DNA from: Isoetes taiwanensis
Lineage: Eukaryota; Streptophyta; Lycopodiopsida; Isoetales; Isoetaceae
DNA length: 64,000 nucleotides
Direction: 5' to 3'
NCBI GenBank assembly: GCA_021234155.1
Contig: JAJEKV010000082.1
Coordinates: 1,917,377 to 1,981,376, forward strand
Shown here: positions 33,609 to 45,484 of the stretch, one piece after another
Layout of the letters: every line of letters starts with the position of its first letter
Numbering within the stretch: position 1 is the stretch's first letter
Made by a program: the position numbers and the translations under genes
Notes under the pieces: generated by a model
What the model saw: only the letters and a program-made list of their open reading frames with translations
Told to the model about the DNA's origin: nothing
The model's database searches: none

Positions 33609-35248
33609 CCTGTACCTACAATATACCAATATATAGTTAGCTGGATATAGTAGCAATGCATGGCCAAAAGGTACATTAAGTCCCCCGATAGGGTGAGGTG
33701 GATATCTTTTGTTGACGTGGCACTAAAGTCACTTAAAATACAAGAGGTCTTTTGCAGGAATGATTCCACAACTATGGAGTGGAATGCACAAAGATGTTGC
33801 CATGTGGTTCTCCTCCATGTGGTGACCTCTAGCAATTTTGTAATTATTTAAGCCCAAGAAATATCCTCGAACCTTTAAAATAGTTTTGGCAATGCCATAT
33901 TGAAAATATAAAAATATTTGCAAAATTTGAAAATATTTGTTTTGGTGTCTTATGGGAGATGTTGTTTTATTGTCGTGAAAAAAAAAAAAAATTCAAAAAA
34001 CATTGGCAAGTTCATGAATACCATTAATAATAGCAGAAATCCCATAACACACCAAAACAAATTTTTTCAAATTCTTTTTCCTCAATATAGTGTGCTAATT
34101 TCATTTTGGGTTGGGGGAGGGTTTTCAGGCACTGGTTAGGACTATGATTTTCGTATAGTATTGTATAAAAAATGGTATAATTTGCCATGTGGGAGGAGCT
34201 TGAGTGTTTTTTGCTATTTTGGGCGATCTGCAACTCGCTTTTTTCATGGATGTTTTTGCATTTTTTGTAATGGTTGGAAGGAAAAGATTCTAAATTTTAG
34301 GGCCACGGATAAGTTTTCACGCTGGTTTCTTTTCTCGGCGAGGTGCCAGGCGATCCGAGCGAGGGATCCGGGGCTTCATCTCTGTATTATGTGGACGGAG
34401 TTTTGCAGGAGCGTGCCTGGGCCAGAGATGGCCGCTCTGATAGCAGCGCTGAAGGATTCCGGCTGGCTTGCTTGTGGGTTCAAATCCCATATTCGTTGTG
34501 TTTTCTATTTGCAGAGTAGGGGCGGTGGAGCGAGCAAGGACGGCTTCTGCTGTGTTTAGGTTTTGTGGTACCAGGGGACGATTGGCATGGATTCAAGAAG
34601 CTAGTTTAAGGCTTTGGAGCTACTGGTTCGGCGGAGGGTATGGCAGAGCTAACGGTTCGGCATCAAAAGAATGGCCAGGTCGGTGAAGGATTTTAGCTCC
34701 AGAATCCGTAGCCATAGCCGGTTAAATGTCAGAAATACTCCAGAGTGATACTCCAGCATCTTCATAAATTTTCTGAGACCTACTCTGCGGGTTGGAGCGA
34801 ACCCACTGTGCAAATACACAGATTTCAAACTGCAAGAACACCGCACTTCTTCCTTTGCATGACCTATTTCGCAAATCCCAACCTCCGCATCCACACCTCC
34901 ATCGCATTCTCAGCATTCTCAGAGGAGATGAGCTGCAAAAAGTATCTGCAAATCTAGTCCAGATTTTAGTCCAGTTGAAGGCGAAGGGTAGAGCCAACAG
35001 AAAGAGGCAGGGATTTGTGCAGCAGATGGTGAATCCGACCCGAGCTCCAAGCTATGTGAATACAAGATTGCACTCTTAATTTGAAGAAGGAGGGATCATA
35101 TCGAATTCTGCTGTCTTTCATTCCGCCTTGTAGTTTGTTATGTGACTAGTGTTCAAGCTATGGTGGCTTTTAATAGGGGCAGGCGCCATGGCAGAAGGCC
35201 CTGCCAGTTTATACTATGGCAGGACTCGGTACAGCAAATTTATTGGCA
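33609..35248. other. No gene recognised; isolated B-box-like word
   Basis: The stretch 34300-35080 is richer in GC than its flanks. At 34475-34490 GTGGGTTCAAATCCCAT matches a pol III B box with a 5-bp stem, but no A box or tRNA fold is seen upstream. No protein family is recognised in the overlapping frames. Confidence 0.35.
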
Positions 35249-35360
35249 CCATTGGGTTTTTTTTATGTTGCTCCTTTTTTTTTTCCGCTGCAACCATAGG
35301 TTCGTTCTACACCATTGACATTGGCATGCAATTTTTGTGTCAAAATTCTAATGGCCATTG
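35249..35360 (+). repeat. Dispersed repeat, copy 2 (partner at 522-620)
   Basis: It aligns with 522-620 from CACCATTGG to AATGGCCATT, with T-run length differences and a few substitutions. Similarity is also present just upstream (GCAAATTTATTGGCACC here, GCAAATTCAAGAGCACC there) and ends at the same terminal word. Confidence 0.6.
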
Positions 35361-36835
35361 ATCTGGCACAATACCTAGAATATTCGCCAGATCAATGGTT
35401 TGCAATAAAACTTGAACCAAACGTCATAATACTTGGAAAAAACGAATAGCGTATTAAAAAGGATACTTCCGTCTACCTCCATATGCTTGCCTTATACATG
35501 TTTGCACATTCCTTGAATAATTTTGATAGCTTGGCCACTGTTGCCAGTATTGTGTTAATGGCCAGTTTGTAGAAATCACAAAGCTTCTTGTGTTTTGTAT
35601 CTGATGTGTTTTGCATCTGATGTTACATCTGATGGCATCTGCTCTCTGGCAAGGTTTTCTGGTTAAATTCTCCTTGCCCCCTACCTATCTTGGCTTATCT
35701 GTAAGCTAGCAGTGCACTCCAGCTAGTGCACTCCGGCTGCAAGGATCCCTAGCCTTATGTTAAAAGCAAATTACTTTGTTTAAGAAACATGGTGAGAATC
35801 ATATGGCACTAATTGCGCAACATGTATCCTATGCTAAAAAAAAGAGTACATTTCATTCTAAGAACCTTCTGCTAACTTGGATAGCAAATACCACAACCAC
35901 AACCAAATGACTTCTATTTGTAATGGCATGGGATTTGCACAGAATGACACCCTCATATTTCACTTGAAACCACTTCATGAATCCTCCTGAGTTACTCTGT
36001 GCAGAACCGTGCTGAATACCCATACATGGCTTACACCGTCTACCCACATGATGGCCAGGTCACTCTAAGACCACATAGAAATCCATACCATAGATCTTAG
36101 TAGAAGGAACTATGCAGCAGCTCATAATCCTTAACCTTCAAACCACTCTCTGAAATCTGCAAACGTCTAAAATCTGCATTGCTTTTTCAAAAGACAGAAC
36201 AATATACCGCACAGTATACCAAAAGGGTCTGATTCCAAAAGACCGCACAGTATACCGAGCTTTAAAAAAGATAGGAATTTCTCCACTTTTGCCAACATCT
36301 ATCCACTTTCACCACTTTCGCCAATAGATATGTTCAAACGATCTTCACTTTCGCCAACAGATATGTTCAAACCCAGCTTCTGTAATTACTTTAATCCCGC
36401 ATGCAGTCTGAGACTTCTTTTCGGATGCCATCGCTGAATCTCCTCCGGTACTTCAATCCAAGGTCTGCATCTGTAACTGACGGTTTGCATCTGTAACTGA
36501 CGGTTTGCATCTGTAACTCAGAGCTTGAGAACTTCATCGATTCAAACCATATGGGAGCTTCAGCAGCAGAGATTCAGAGCGAGGCATGTCATGTCTTGAG
36601 GTCCATATGAACACCAATATCTGTATTATGCAAATACAAGTCAATGTAGACCTAAGTGTAATTCTAAAAGAACCACTTCAAATGAATCAAAATAACTTCA
36701 AGCAAACACAATAACTTCTTGGTTCACTCAATGATGATTTCCAATTAAAAACACATGAATCTAACAATGTCTATACCTCTTCAAGGTCAAGTAGGAATCT
36801 TTGTAGGGTCTTTTTAACACTCTCTCTCACCGGAG
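35361..36835. other. No gene recognised; short tandem repeats
   Basis: Short repeats are visible: CACTTTCGCCAA.AGATATGTTCAAAC twice (36313-36375), and GTTTGCATCTGTAACTGACG about three times with a 20-bp period (36462-36520). Nothing else is supported. Confidence 0.45.
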
Positions 36836-37444
36836 ACTCTCAGGAGATAGAAGTTGCAAGGTGCTTGGGAATTCTTACGCTCCCCAAGAATAAAATCTTG
36901 AACCGGTTGGTGTGGATGTAGCAGGTCCACAGCAGCATCCGCCCACCCCCTTGAATAGTAGGTACCTGATGCTCTTCAGGATACCAATGGAGATTGCCAT
37001 GATCAAACAACCCATTTGGAGGTGATTCGGGCTGTATTTCAGCCCTTAGCTGTAGAAAAATACTCAAAATATAAATGGGAATGCATGTCTCTTCATTGAA
37101 ATGACTTAGTAATCGATTACCTCTTCTCTCTTCTCCTCTAGTTCGTCCATGCCTGCGGCATTCCGCTCCTCTACCAGGCTACTTCGACATGCGGAGGAGA
37201 GAAACCGAGGAGAAACAACGTACTCAGGAGTGATCCCGGAGGATGGTCTCAGAACCTACACGTGTCCTCATTCGAGTGGCCAGTCCGTGCATGGGCTGGC
37301 AAGTTCAAACCTGGACCGTTGGGTGGGTCTACGCTTCAATCTCCAACGTCCATACGCTTTCATATACCGGCCTCCGGAATCACAGGTGCAATCAACGTGC
37401 TGATCCTGGAGGTCGGAATCGCAACGGCTGATAACCGTCATGGA
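36836..37444. other. No gene recognised
   Basis: Sequence shifts from AT-rich to GC-rich at about 37140, leading into the minisatellite. Overlapping open frames here are a by-product of GC content. Confidence 0.35.
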
Positions 37445-37840
37445 TGTGATCCCGGAGGAGGGGATCACCACGGCCGATATCGGGAGACGATATCGACGAG
37501 GGCCTCATGATCCCGGAGGAGGGGATCACCACGGCCGATATCGGGAGAGGATATCGACCAGTCCCTCGTGATCCCGGAGGAGGGATCACCGCGGCCGGAT
37601 ATCGGGAGAGGATATCGACCAGCCCCTCGTGATCCGGGGAGGAGGGGATCACCGGCGTGATCCCGGAGAGGGGATCACCCGCGGCCCGGCTCGGGAGAGG
37701 ATATCGACCAGCCCCTCGTGATCCGGAGGAGGGGATCACCACGCCGACTCGGGGAGAGGATATCGACCCGGTCCCTCGTGATCCCGGGAGGAGGGATCAA
37801 GTGGCGTGATCCGGAGGAGGGATCTCGCGGGACGGGCGGA
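37445..37840 (+). repeat. GC-rich minisatellite, unit about 61 bp
   Basis: The unit opens TGATCCCGGAGGAGGGGATCA and continues CACGGCCGATATCGGGAGAG then GATATCGACCAGCCCCTCG. Units start near 37446, 37507, 37568, 37656 and 37718, with truncated units at 37629, 37779 and 37807. Within each unit GATCC..GGATC and GATATC..GATATC are small dyads. The array is strikingly GC-rich in an AT-rich region and may be methylated. Confidence 0.9.
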
Positions 37841-38143
37841 GATTCGACGGGGTTTGGGGGCGGCCCGGACGACCGGCGGTGCACGCATGTGTCAAGCTGG
37901 GGAAAACGGGGTCCCCGAACGGATCCCGTCGAGAACGCCTGGGGATTCCGGAGGACGGGATCTCTAGCTCCGGGATCCCCGAATCCAGGGTAGAAGTATC
38001 TTGAGCCCACTTATTGCACCTACTTTGATCACAACAAAGTACCCTGATGGTGCACTGGCTGTACCTAAATTGATCACAACAAAATGTGTAATGGCACCTA
38101 CCTTGCTTGTGCATGCGCTGCACCTGCAATTGTTCATATGTAG

Positions 38144-38215
38144 AACCCCAATGGTGATAGCTGCAACTGCAGTTGTGGGTTTCAAGAACCCCAATGGTGA
38201 TAGCTGCAACTGCAA
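38144..38215 (+). repeat. 44-bp direct duplication
   Basis: AACCCCAATGGTGATAGCTG followed by CAACTGCA occurs at about 38145 and again at 38189. Confidence 0.8.
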
Positions 38216-38468
38216 CTAGTGGTTTGTTAGTACCCAAATTGTGTGATCCTTATTGCTCTATCCTTATTGCTCTATCGTTATTGCTTTTTTTCGATCATTG
38301 GATCGAAGCATTATTCCATGAATGTGCCAAATCAAGGGTTGTGGAATTTCCACATCAGACCCCCGTATACACCCGCGCACCCCATACGGCCTTTCTACGT
38401 ATATACATACACCTAATACTTCCATCCATACAAATAAATAGTGAAGGTCATAACATTGCATTTACAAC

Positions 38469-38830
38469 AGATGCACAGTAAGATAACAGTGACCTAAAGT
38501 CAACAAGTGACATACATTACATTGCCAGATATACAGTTAACCAAAGTGGACAGCTCACAACAACAAGCTTTCACAAAGGGCGTCCCTGCCCAAGATGTCT
38601 CTACAGAAGCAGACTATAAGCAGAAGTCGAAAATAGCAACAGATGCACACTAAGATAAGAGTCAATTAAAGTCAACAGCTCAGATATATTACATTGGCAG
38701 ATATACAGTGAACCAAAGTAAAGAGCTCACACATAGTACATATTACATTGGCAGGTGTCCATATCTGAAAACAACACTCATCAAAAGAGCTTCAACAACA
38801 AGCCTCCACAAAGGACGTCTATGCCCAACA
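38469..38830. repeat. Tandem duplication downstream of the Rep-like gene
   Basis: 38469-38559 and 38641-38730 share AGATGCACA.TAAGATAA.AGT, AAAGTCAACA, TTACATTG.CAGATATACAGT and ACCAAAGT...AGCTCAC. The part AACAACAAGC.T.CACAAAGG.CGTC..TGCCCAA also occurs twice (about 38560 and 38795). In minus-strand terms this lies immediately 3' of the Rep-like gene, as a 3' untranslated or subterminal repeat would. Confidence 0.7.
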
Positions 38831-38943
38831 CGCCTGTACATAACCAGAAGATGACAAAAAGTGCAAAACAGCACACAATATAAGGATGCAAAACAACAGG
38901 GAAGATGACCGAAATCCTGACTGCAAAATCTACCACAGCCATG

Positions 38944-40855
38944 TCATGCCTGCATCGTGCAAAAATACATTCTTCCAAGGCGATCCAAAGTGTTATTGTG
39001 CTTTATCAGCAGGGCTCGCATTGAGTTCATGTACCCACGGAATACCCTGCGTTGTTTCAGAGACACTTTCAAGCCCTCCATGTCCAAACAGTGGAGAGCT
39101 TCCTGAAGCTTTTGAACCGTGTTGCACATGGCAGTCTTGCATTCCTTAATACTCATCATGGTTTCTTTGGACACAAGATCTATGTCTACGTGAACATGGA
39201 AACATTCAGACCTGTTATCAGCAGCAGCATGAACATACTTCTCAACTTCCTCATCTGAATCCGTGTCTATGTTCACTAGAGGGCTGAAGACAGCGTCCTT
39301 ATCGCCTTCGTTCATAGCATTACCTACATCTTTAACTTCGCCTACACCAAAAACTTCCCCTACAGCAAAACCAAAGAATTTGTACATGAGTAAAGGAAAC
39401 ACAAGTGCACTTACTGAGCAGAGAAGGAGCAATCTTCGAAGTTGAGGGGAATATAAGAGGGGCACCAGCAAGGGGTGTGTCCATGGGGCGCTCGGCTTCC
39501 TCTTCTGCACATTCTTCATCGCCAACATCCTCCTCAACGGCCCCAAGCACAGTTTGAGCATCCCAAAAACTTTTCCTTCGCCTCCCAACACGCTCCACTG
39601 GCACTGTCCCAGGAGGGAGCCCATATACCACGTTCCTCACATCAGCATGAGTAGCATGCTTAGGATTCACAGTCAAGCGCCACGCAGCCTCTACCCGCTG
39701 CTCTGAAATGAATGCCATGTTGGAAGGCAGAACCCAGGCACCACTCAACACGAACTTTTCAGTCCTAAGCATGGCACACACAGTCTGAATCAGAGATGCG
39801 GTCAACTGCCGCTTTCCATGGTATAATTGAAAATGCCTAGCTTTCTTGAAGAGGTTCCTATTGTCTAGGGTCACGCAATTTTTAATGTCACCAGCACCAT
39901 AAAGTGCGTATAAATCTTTACCACGTTCGATCTGATCAGCAGTTACGGACTTCATATGATGCCTATGGTGCATCTTCCCCATATCTTTGAGGCAATATCC
40001 CAACATGCCCTCATAACAATGCAACTGGGTATCCTTGAGAGCTTTACAAAGAATGACAGCACCGGCTGGCTTATGAGTATCCCACCCGAGATACTTCTTG
40101 AGACGTGCATTGACCGCCATAGGAGTTCTCAAACCAATCCGAAACACACACTGCACATGGAGGTGATCCAAGTCGGATCCTCTCTCCAAACTGACCATTC
40201 CACTAAGACACTCTGTGTCTAAGAACCTGCAGACATAATTGTACACACCATCCCATATGTCCACTCCACCTATACTAACAGTCACACTAACGTCCAAGGA
40301 AGATGGCTGATCTTTCTCTTCAGTGGATGCCTTTGCAGGCCTCGTGATAATTTTCTTCTTCAATGGCAACTTTTTGTTTCCACCAAATGCCTGCTTCCCA
40401 GGCCCCCTATCTTCGAAAACAGGAACCTTGCTAGTGAACTGGAACACAGCAGGCATCTCTCCCCTGTCTGGAACTCCATCTCCAGCTGCAACAACATGAG
40501 TCTCAGCCGAATTCACAACCTCAAAGTCATGTGCCTCCTCATCCCCATGAGGAGCAGCAGTCTGTGGAACCTCTTCAAAGCTGCTCCTGTGCATATTGGC
40601 ATCTTCACACAACTTGAAGCCCTCCCATAAACCACGGCATGCTGCAGCTGTGCTACTCTCAGGAGCCCTCCCCTCTGCATCGACATACCCCCTGGACACA
40701 CCCCTGGCTAGCTTACGAAGAAACATATCCAACACTAAGGAATACCTGTTGGAGAAGACGGACTTGCCATAGCTGCAAGAGCACTGTGCATGAAAGAATC
40801 CAGAGAGGCCAGCTTTATGAACAATCGCCCAAAATTCCAGGGCCTTTTTTGGCAT
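38944..40855 (-). CDS. Rep-like HUH endonuclease (Replitron-type transposon protein)
   Basis: Minus strand, two exons: 40855-39415 and 39359-38944, joined across a 55-bp intron (donor GTAAGT at 39414-39409, acceptor TTGCTGTAG). The phase agrees (1+2), giving about 618 residues. An in-frame open stretch lies upstream of the chosen ATG, so the start is uncertain. Residues 1-60 hold a Cys cluster (CSCSYG); a basic stretch (KKLPLKKKIITRP) precedes the catalytic region. This has SVTVSIGG (possible motif I, ~190-197), DHLHVQCVF with the HUH pair H231/H233, and GYCLKDMGK with the likely catalytic Y287 and K290 (YxxK). The C-terminal exon is acidic then helical. HUH-Rep enzymes nick and join single-stranded DNA. 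The spacing (..LKKYLGW.., ..GYCLKD) resembles proteins of Replitrons. No helicase is seen. It appears intact. Confidence 0.7.
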
Positions 40856-41649
40856 AGCATATGCCAGGGAGCCTTCCGGCCAGCAGGAACAGCATCTGGC
40901 CGCCCGGCATGGCCTCCATCTCTACGCGCGCGCATCAGACGGCCGCCATGCTCGGACCATCCCTGCCACGAATCTCAAGCATCAAACCATTGCCCAGACC
41001 AAAAAAACAAACACGAAACCCTAACCCCGATTTCTCTCCCCACCATTGCCAAAACCTTACTAACCCAATCATTTGGGAACCTTATTGAATTGAACATGAA
41101 TTGAACATAAGTAAGGAAAGGTGTTGAACCTTTCAGCGCTTCCAGCCTTACTAAACCAGCCATATCTTTGATAAAATCATTCTTCATGATCAGACATGGC
41201 AGGTTTTTATGAAAGTTTGCAAATAAAATAAGGTTTAGATATATACTTACCTTATTTGTGAAATGAAGTAACAAGCTGTCCAAAGGAAGAATTGTGGACA
41301 CACAACTTTGCATCTAAAAAACATTTCAGATTTAATAAGAACATACTTTAGATGCTACATGGCAGGTTTAGGGAAAAGGTGAATTGAACAAGGAAACATA
41401 CCTTATCTGCACAACTCTAATCTGCACAACTCTGAATACCCTTGCCATTCATTTACAAAAGTGCATACAAGAAGCCCTACCATTGAACACGAAATAACAT
41501 AAGAAAGATGCTACATATGGTCCACAAGTTCAGCAAAAGTTATGGTGAATAAAATAGCTTCACAACTGATAAGTTACATAACATGTCAAGGCTTTCATCA
41601 TAATGACTAGACCTGCAGATAAACAAATATAGAATACTTCAGATTACAA
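40856..41649. other. No gene recognised
   Basis: Between the Rep-like gene and the pogo-like pseudogene, which read in the same direction. 40856-40970 is GC-rich, as might be expected of a 5' region. 41402-41431 holds ATCTGCACAACTCT twice (15-bp period). No other feature is seen. Confidence 0.4.
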
Positions 41650-43919
41650 TCACAGTCCAAGAGACTTTAAATGAAGATTAGCTTCCTTTCTGTATAGGTC
41701 ATCCAAAGCCATGGTTTTTCTGTTCACAGGAACATTAGACTCAGAATCAGGACCTGTAACATGTGCCCTTAATTTCTTCCGCCTCAAATGTTCATCATAG
41801 CTGCAGATATGTGTGTCTTCAAGTGAACAACCACAAATCTCATCACTGTCATCTAATTGACTGTCTTGGAAGAGGTCCCCTGCTACATGGACTTGAGAAC
41901 TTGGTTCTTCACAATCATTTTCACCACCAAGTTGAATCTCCAACTGTAATGGCCTAGATGAAAGTTGGTTGTCTGCCAACTCATGTTCTACATGTTCCAT
42001 TTGTTCTTGTTCTGCCTGTTCTGCCTCAAACCTTTCTATTATCTCAATATCCTCATCTGAATCATCAATTGTCTTCCTCTTCCTCTGCTTTTTCTTCCCC
42101 TTACTATTTTCTTTAGCCTTTCTTCTTTCCTCCCTTTCTTTCCTCATCTGTTCCTTCCTGACCCTCTCTTTCTCTTTGAAGACCTTCCTTTCCTCCATCA
42201 ATCTCCTTTTCTCTTCAGCCTTTTCTTTCCTTACCAGCCCGCCTCTTCCACCTGTTTCTTATGGTCTGCTCTAGCCTGCATCACATCATCAGCTGTGACC
42301 AAGAGTTTATGAGCAAAACTCTTGGGCACTCTACTTTTCCTTGACTTGGATTGAACTTGGACCTCTTCTACAGCATCCCGTCCACTTGCAACTACTGCTT
42401 CAGCAACCTCATTTGTTGCAGCCTGTACAAGAGCATCAAGACCATTGTTAGCAAGTTCTTCATCTCTTCCTCTTGCTGGAACATCCACAATCAATTCATT
42501 GTCACTGTCATCAGATTCTTCACTATCTGAAATATTGTCTGCAACATTTTGAACTTGAACACTTGATCTTTCTTGCTCCATGTTATCTGCTTGAGGATCA
42601 GGAAGGATAGCTTGTGAATTGAAAGGCCAAATTCCTATCTTCTGAAAGCCTGCGAAAATGTTTCTGGGGGTAAGTCCTTGTTCAATGGCTTTGCTGACCA
42701 TGGCAGCCATATCCTCTTTGGTTGGTTCCACATGATGTTTAGTATGCATCAACTCAGCCCTTAATCTCCTAAATGTTGTTTTAAAAGGAGAGAAACAAGC
42801 AACATCTAGGGGTTGGAGCTTATGGGAAGTATGAGGTGGAAGCAGCAGAATTTCCAAGCCCATTTGTTTAGCCTTAAGACAAGCTGAGAAATTGATATGG
42901 CTGCCATGGCCATCACATATCATCAAGTGTGGCCTTTCTGGACTAATCCCCCCAGGAACATTTTTGCGGAATAAATCCAACCATGCCTCAAATAATTCAT
43001 CTGTCATCCAAGCATTTTTCTGGAAAGCCACAGCTGCACCAGCTTCACATCTAGCCAAGAGGTCTAAGTCTCTCATTCTTTTCCCCTTGAACACATACAA
43101 ATTTGGAAGCCTATGCCCATTAGCATTCACACAATACATAATGGATACCTATTCCCTGCTGGTAGGCACAGTTTCAGTAACATTTCTAGCCCCTCTTCTG
43201 GCCACAACCCTTAACCCTATTCTATTACCAGCTTGGACACCAGTTTCATCACAGTTCCAAATCCTAGATGCATCTAAGGACATAACATTCAAGGTTCCCT
43301 CTAAAGTAGAATAAAAATTCTGCAAGTTTCTAGAGGTCATTGCACGAATTCTAATCAGTTCAACACATTGAGTGGACCTTAAAGTGATTTGTGGGTGCCT
43401 CTTCTTGAACCCTCTCCACCATTTCAAACCTGGCAGCCCATTAACAAAACAGGTAGATCTATGAATAGCCATTTCTTTAACTCTCTGCCTAAGCAAGTCC
43501 AATGTAACAGCTTTTCCCTCCTCAAATGCCTTAAGTGCCCATTCAGCAAGCTGTTCTTCTTCTTGCACTGTTAAAGCCCTAGGAATGGCACCAAACTTGT
43601 GCTGGCTAACACCATACAAGTGGTTTCTCAAGGTGGTTTGGGGGATACCAAATCTGGTAGCTGCTTTTCTAATGGAAAGAACTCCATCTTCAATTGCATC
43701 TATAGCTTCTTCCATTTGCTCCATAGACCAGACACCTCTACCAGCTGCCCTAACATGTTTATTGGTTAGGGAATTGGGATCTTTTTCAGCAAGGATAGGC
43801 CTATCAGTCCTTCTCTTCTTAGAAGGTATAGGAACATCTATGGGATTTGGAGGCATTTCTGAATTTAAGGGTGGAGCAACCACCCTATTCCTTCTAAGAA
43901 GCATAGCTAACAATAGCAC
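41650..43919 (-). pseudogene. Pogo-like (Tc1/mariner superfamily) transposase, one stop and one frameshift
   Basis: Minus strand. N-terminal Psq-type helix-turn-helix (EEAIDAIEDGVLSIRKAA then RFGIPQTTLRNHLYG), then a CENP-B/Tc5-type DNA-binding region (ALTVQEEEQLAEWALKAFEE..), then the DDE_1 domain. The catalytic series is D in WNCDETGVQAG, D in LMICDGHGSH and D in LPPHTSHKLQPLDVACF, with 35 residues between the last two. An in-frame TAG (43149-43151) interrupts the DDE domain between TVPTSRE and VSIMYCVNANG. A 1-base shift near 42240 separates the DDE part from a Lys/Glu-rich tail (42201-41650, ..KGKKKQRKRK.. with acidic stretches). Apart from these two lesions it is complete and looks recently active. 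Confidence 0.85.
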
Positions 43920-45352
43920 AAGGAAGTGGCAGCCTAAAAGTGCAACACAAGAAGAAATGAATTATCAGTAAATGCATTGAAGGTGAACAACATATAACAT
44001 TACAAAAAGAATACTTATACATCTTGAGATGTATATAAACTCACCAGAAGTTAGCCTTAGGCTTCTGCTCTAAATTTGCAACATCAACAACAGCTCTAAA
44101 TCTGCAACATCAACAACAATAAGTTAATCTTGGGTAGAACTAATATAAATATAAATATAATAGAAAGATGCAACACTTACCTTGTTATAGAATGGAAGAG
44201 TTGTGATCAAGCTCTAGTTACTTGAATGGAAGAAGAGAGAAGGCAAGTAGACAAAGGGAATATAAGGATAGGAAGATGTGAAAGCAAAAGCAGAGAACAA
44301 TCTATGGCACTCAAAAGGTAGAAGCAAGTAAGACTGAGAGGGAAAAAAGCATCAGAGGTTCCATACAAGAGCTGCAAATTGGACGAATAGGAAGAACTGT
44401 GAAAGAACCCTAAACAGTGGTTCTATTTATATTCGGGCAGATTCATCCATGAGGTTATCAAAAATGAAAAATCTAGGGATTAGAAGCTGCCATGTCAGTG
44501 ATCCGAGCTCACAAATCCATCTTAGCCTTCAAACTAAATGCTTTGAACCATGAATTCAGAAGAAGAATAGATGCTTCATAAAAATCCATGGCCACAATGT
44601 TTCCATGTCAGAGATCCGTCAAATGAAGTGCTCTTAGCTGCCTAATCCCGCAACTGTGCTTAATACTATGAGAAATCATAGGTTAGGAGGGAAAACCATG
44701 CAGAAATGAAGGAGGGAAGAAGCTGTAACCGATTTTTGCCGCGTGCCATCAAGGACTGCATGAGCACCATTTGGGTGCCTCCACAAAAACGATTAGGGTT
44801 ATGTCATCACCTCCAAAGCCAAGAAACGCGCCATATGCTGTCCGTCTCCCGCTCCATCTGATGTCGAAAAAGTCTCCACGATGGCACAACAAATGTGCCA
44901 AGATGGCTCCTGGATGCTCACATGGAGTCCGCTTACGTGGAAAATAGGGCATAAACCTTCGCCGAACAAAAACTTTGGCGGACCCATTGGTGCCACCAAA
45001 TGGGTGCCCCCTAACCAATGACGGGCACCTCCCCTTACTATTACAGGAATCCTCGCTAGAAGCTTGAGATCTTGCAATACAGCTTCTATCATCTGTGTCA
45101 AGAACAGTTTGGTATGCATTTCTCTTGTTTTGGTTTGAGTCTTAGCTTTTGTGCGATTGGACTTGTTATGCCTGTGCATTTCGTTCTTAATGCATCCATT
45201 TCTCTTATAGTTAATTGTCTTCCACCAGAATACCAAAGCATATGTTCTTCAGATCCGCAAACAAGAATAGAACAGGGGATCTGTTCTTAAAACAGGCTAG
45301 AACAGGAGCAGAGAACAAGACCGGAATTTGCAGCAAACTACGGCTTACGCTT
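43920..45352. other. No gene recognised; short duplication
   Basis: This would contain the 5' flank of the pogo-like element. GCTCTAAAT.TGCAACATCA followed by ACAACA is duplicated at 44067 and 44093 (26-bp period). I could not identify terminal inverted repeats. 44700-45050 is moderately GC-rich with GGGTGCC words on both strands, possibly a small element. Confidence 0.4.
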
Positions 45353-45484
45353 GGTAGCCGGCCAGATTTCGGGGTTTCCGGGCGGTAAACCCGCGAGCGG
45401 CGTCGCCGCGTGCGGCTAACGTTGCTCACGGCAGCGTCGCCTGTCGGTTTACTGGCCGGAAACCCCTCAATCCGGCCGGTTACC
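45353..45484. repeat. Foldback of 132 bp
   Basis: The left arm begins GGTAGCCGGCCAGATTTCGG at 45353 and continues GGTTTCCGGGCGGTAAACC. The right arm reads GGTTTACTGGCCGGAAACCC and ends ATCCGGCCGGTTACC at 45484. Arms of about 60 nt pair with some mismatches, and the tip contains GGCGTCGCCGC..GGCAGCGTCGCC. It is GC-rich in AT-rich surroundings; a MITE-like element is the likely identity. Confidence 0.75.

Noticed and set aside
34420-34500. tRNA gene or tRNA-derived SINE head
   Set aside because: A good B box and T-arm-like stem exist (34475-34490), but there is no A box at the right distance and no acceptor or anticodon stem, so the call is not supported.
37149-38010. Several overlapping open frames on both strands
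   Set aside because: They arise because the GC-rich minisatellite contains few stop codons; the predicted proteins are repeats of the unit with no domain.
38944-40855. Integrated geminivirus or other CRESS virus sequence
   Set aside because: The protein is much longer than viral Rep, has an intron and a long N-terminal region, lacks any visible helicase Walker A motif, and has no coat-protein gene beside it.
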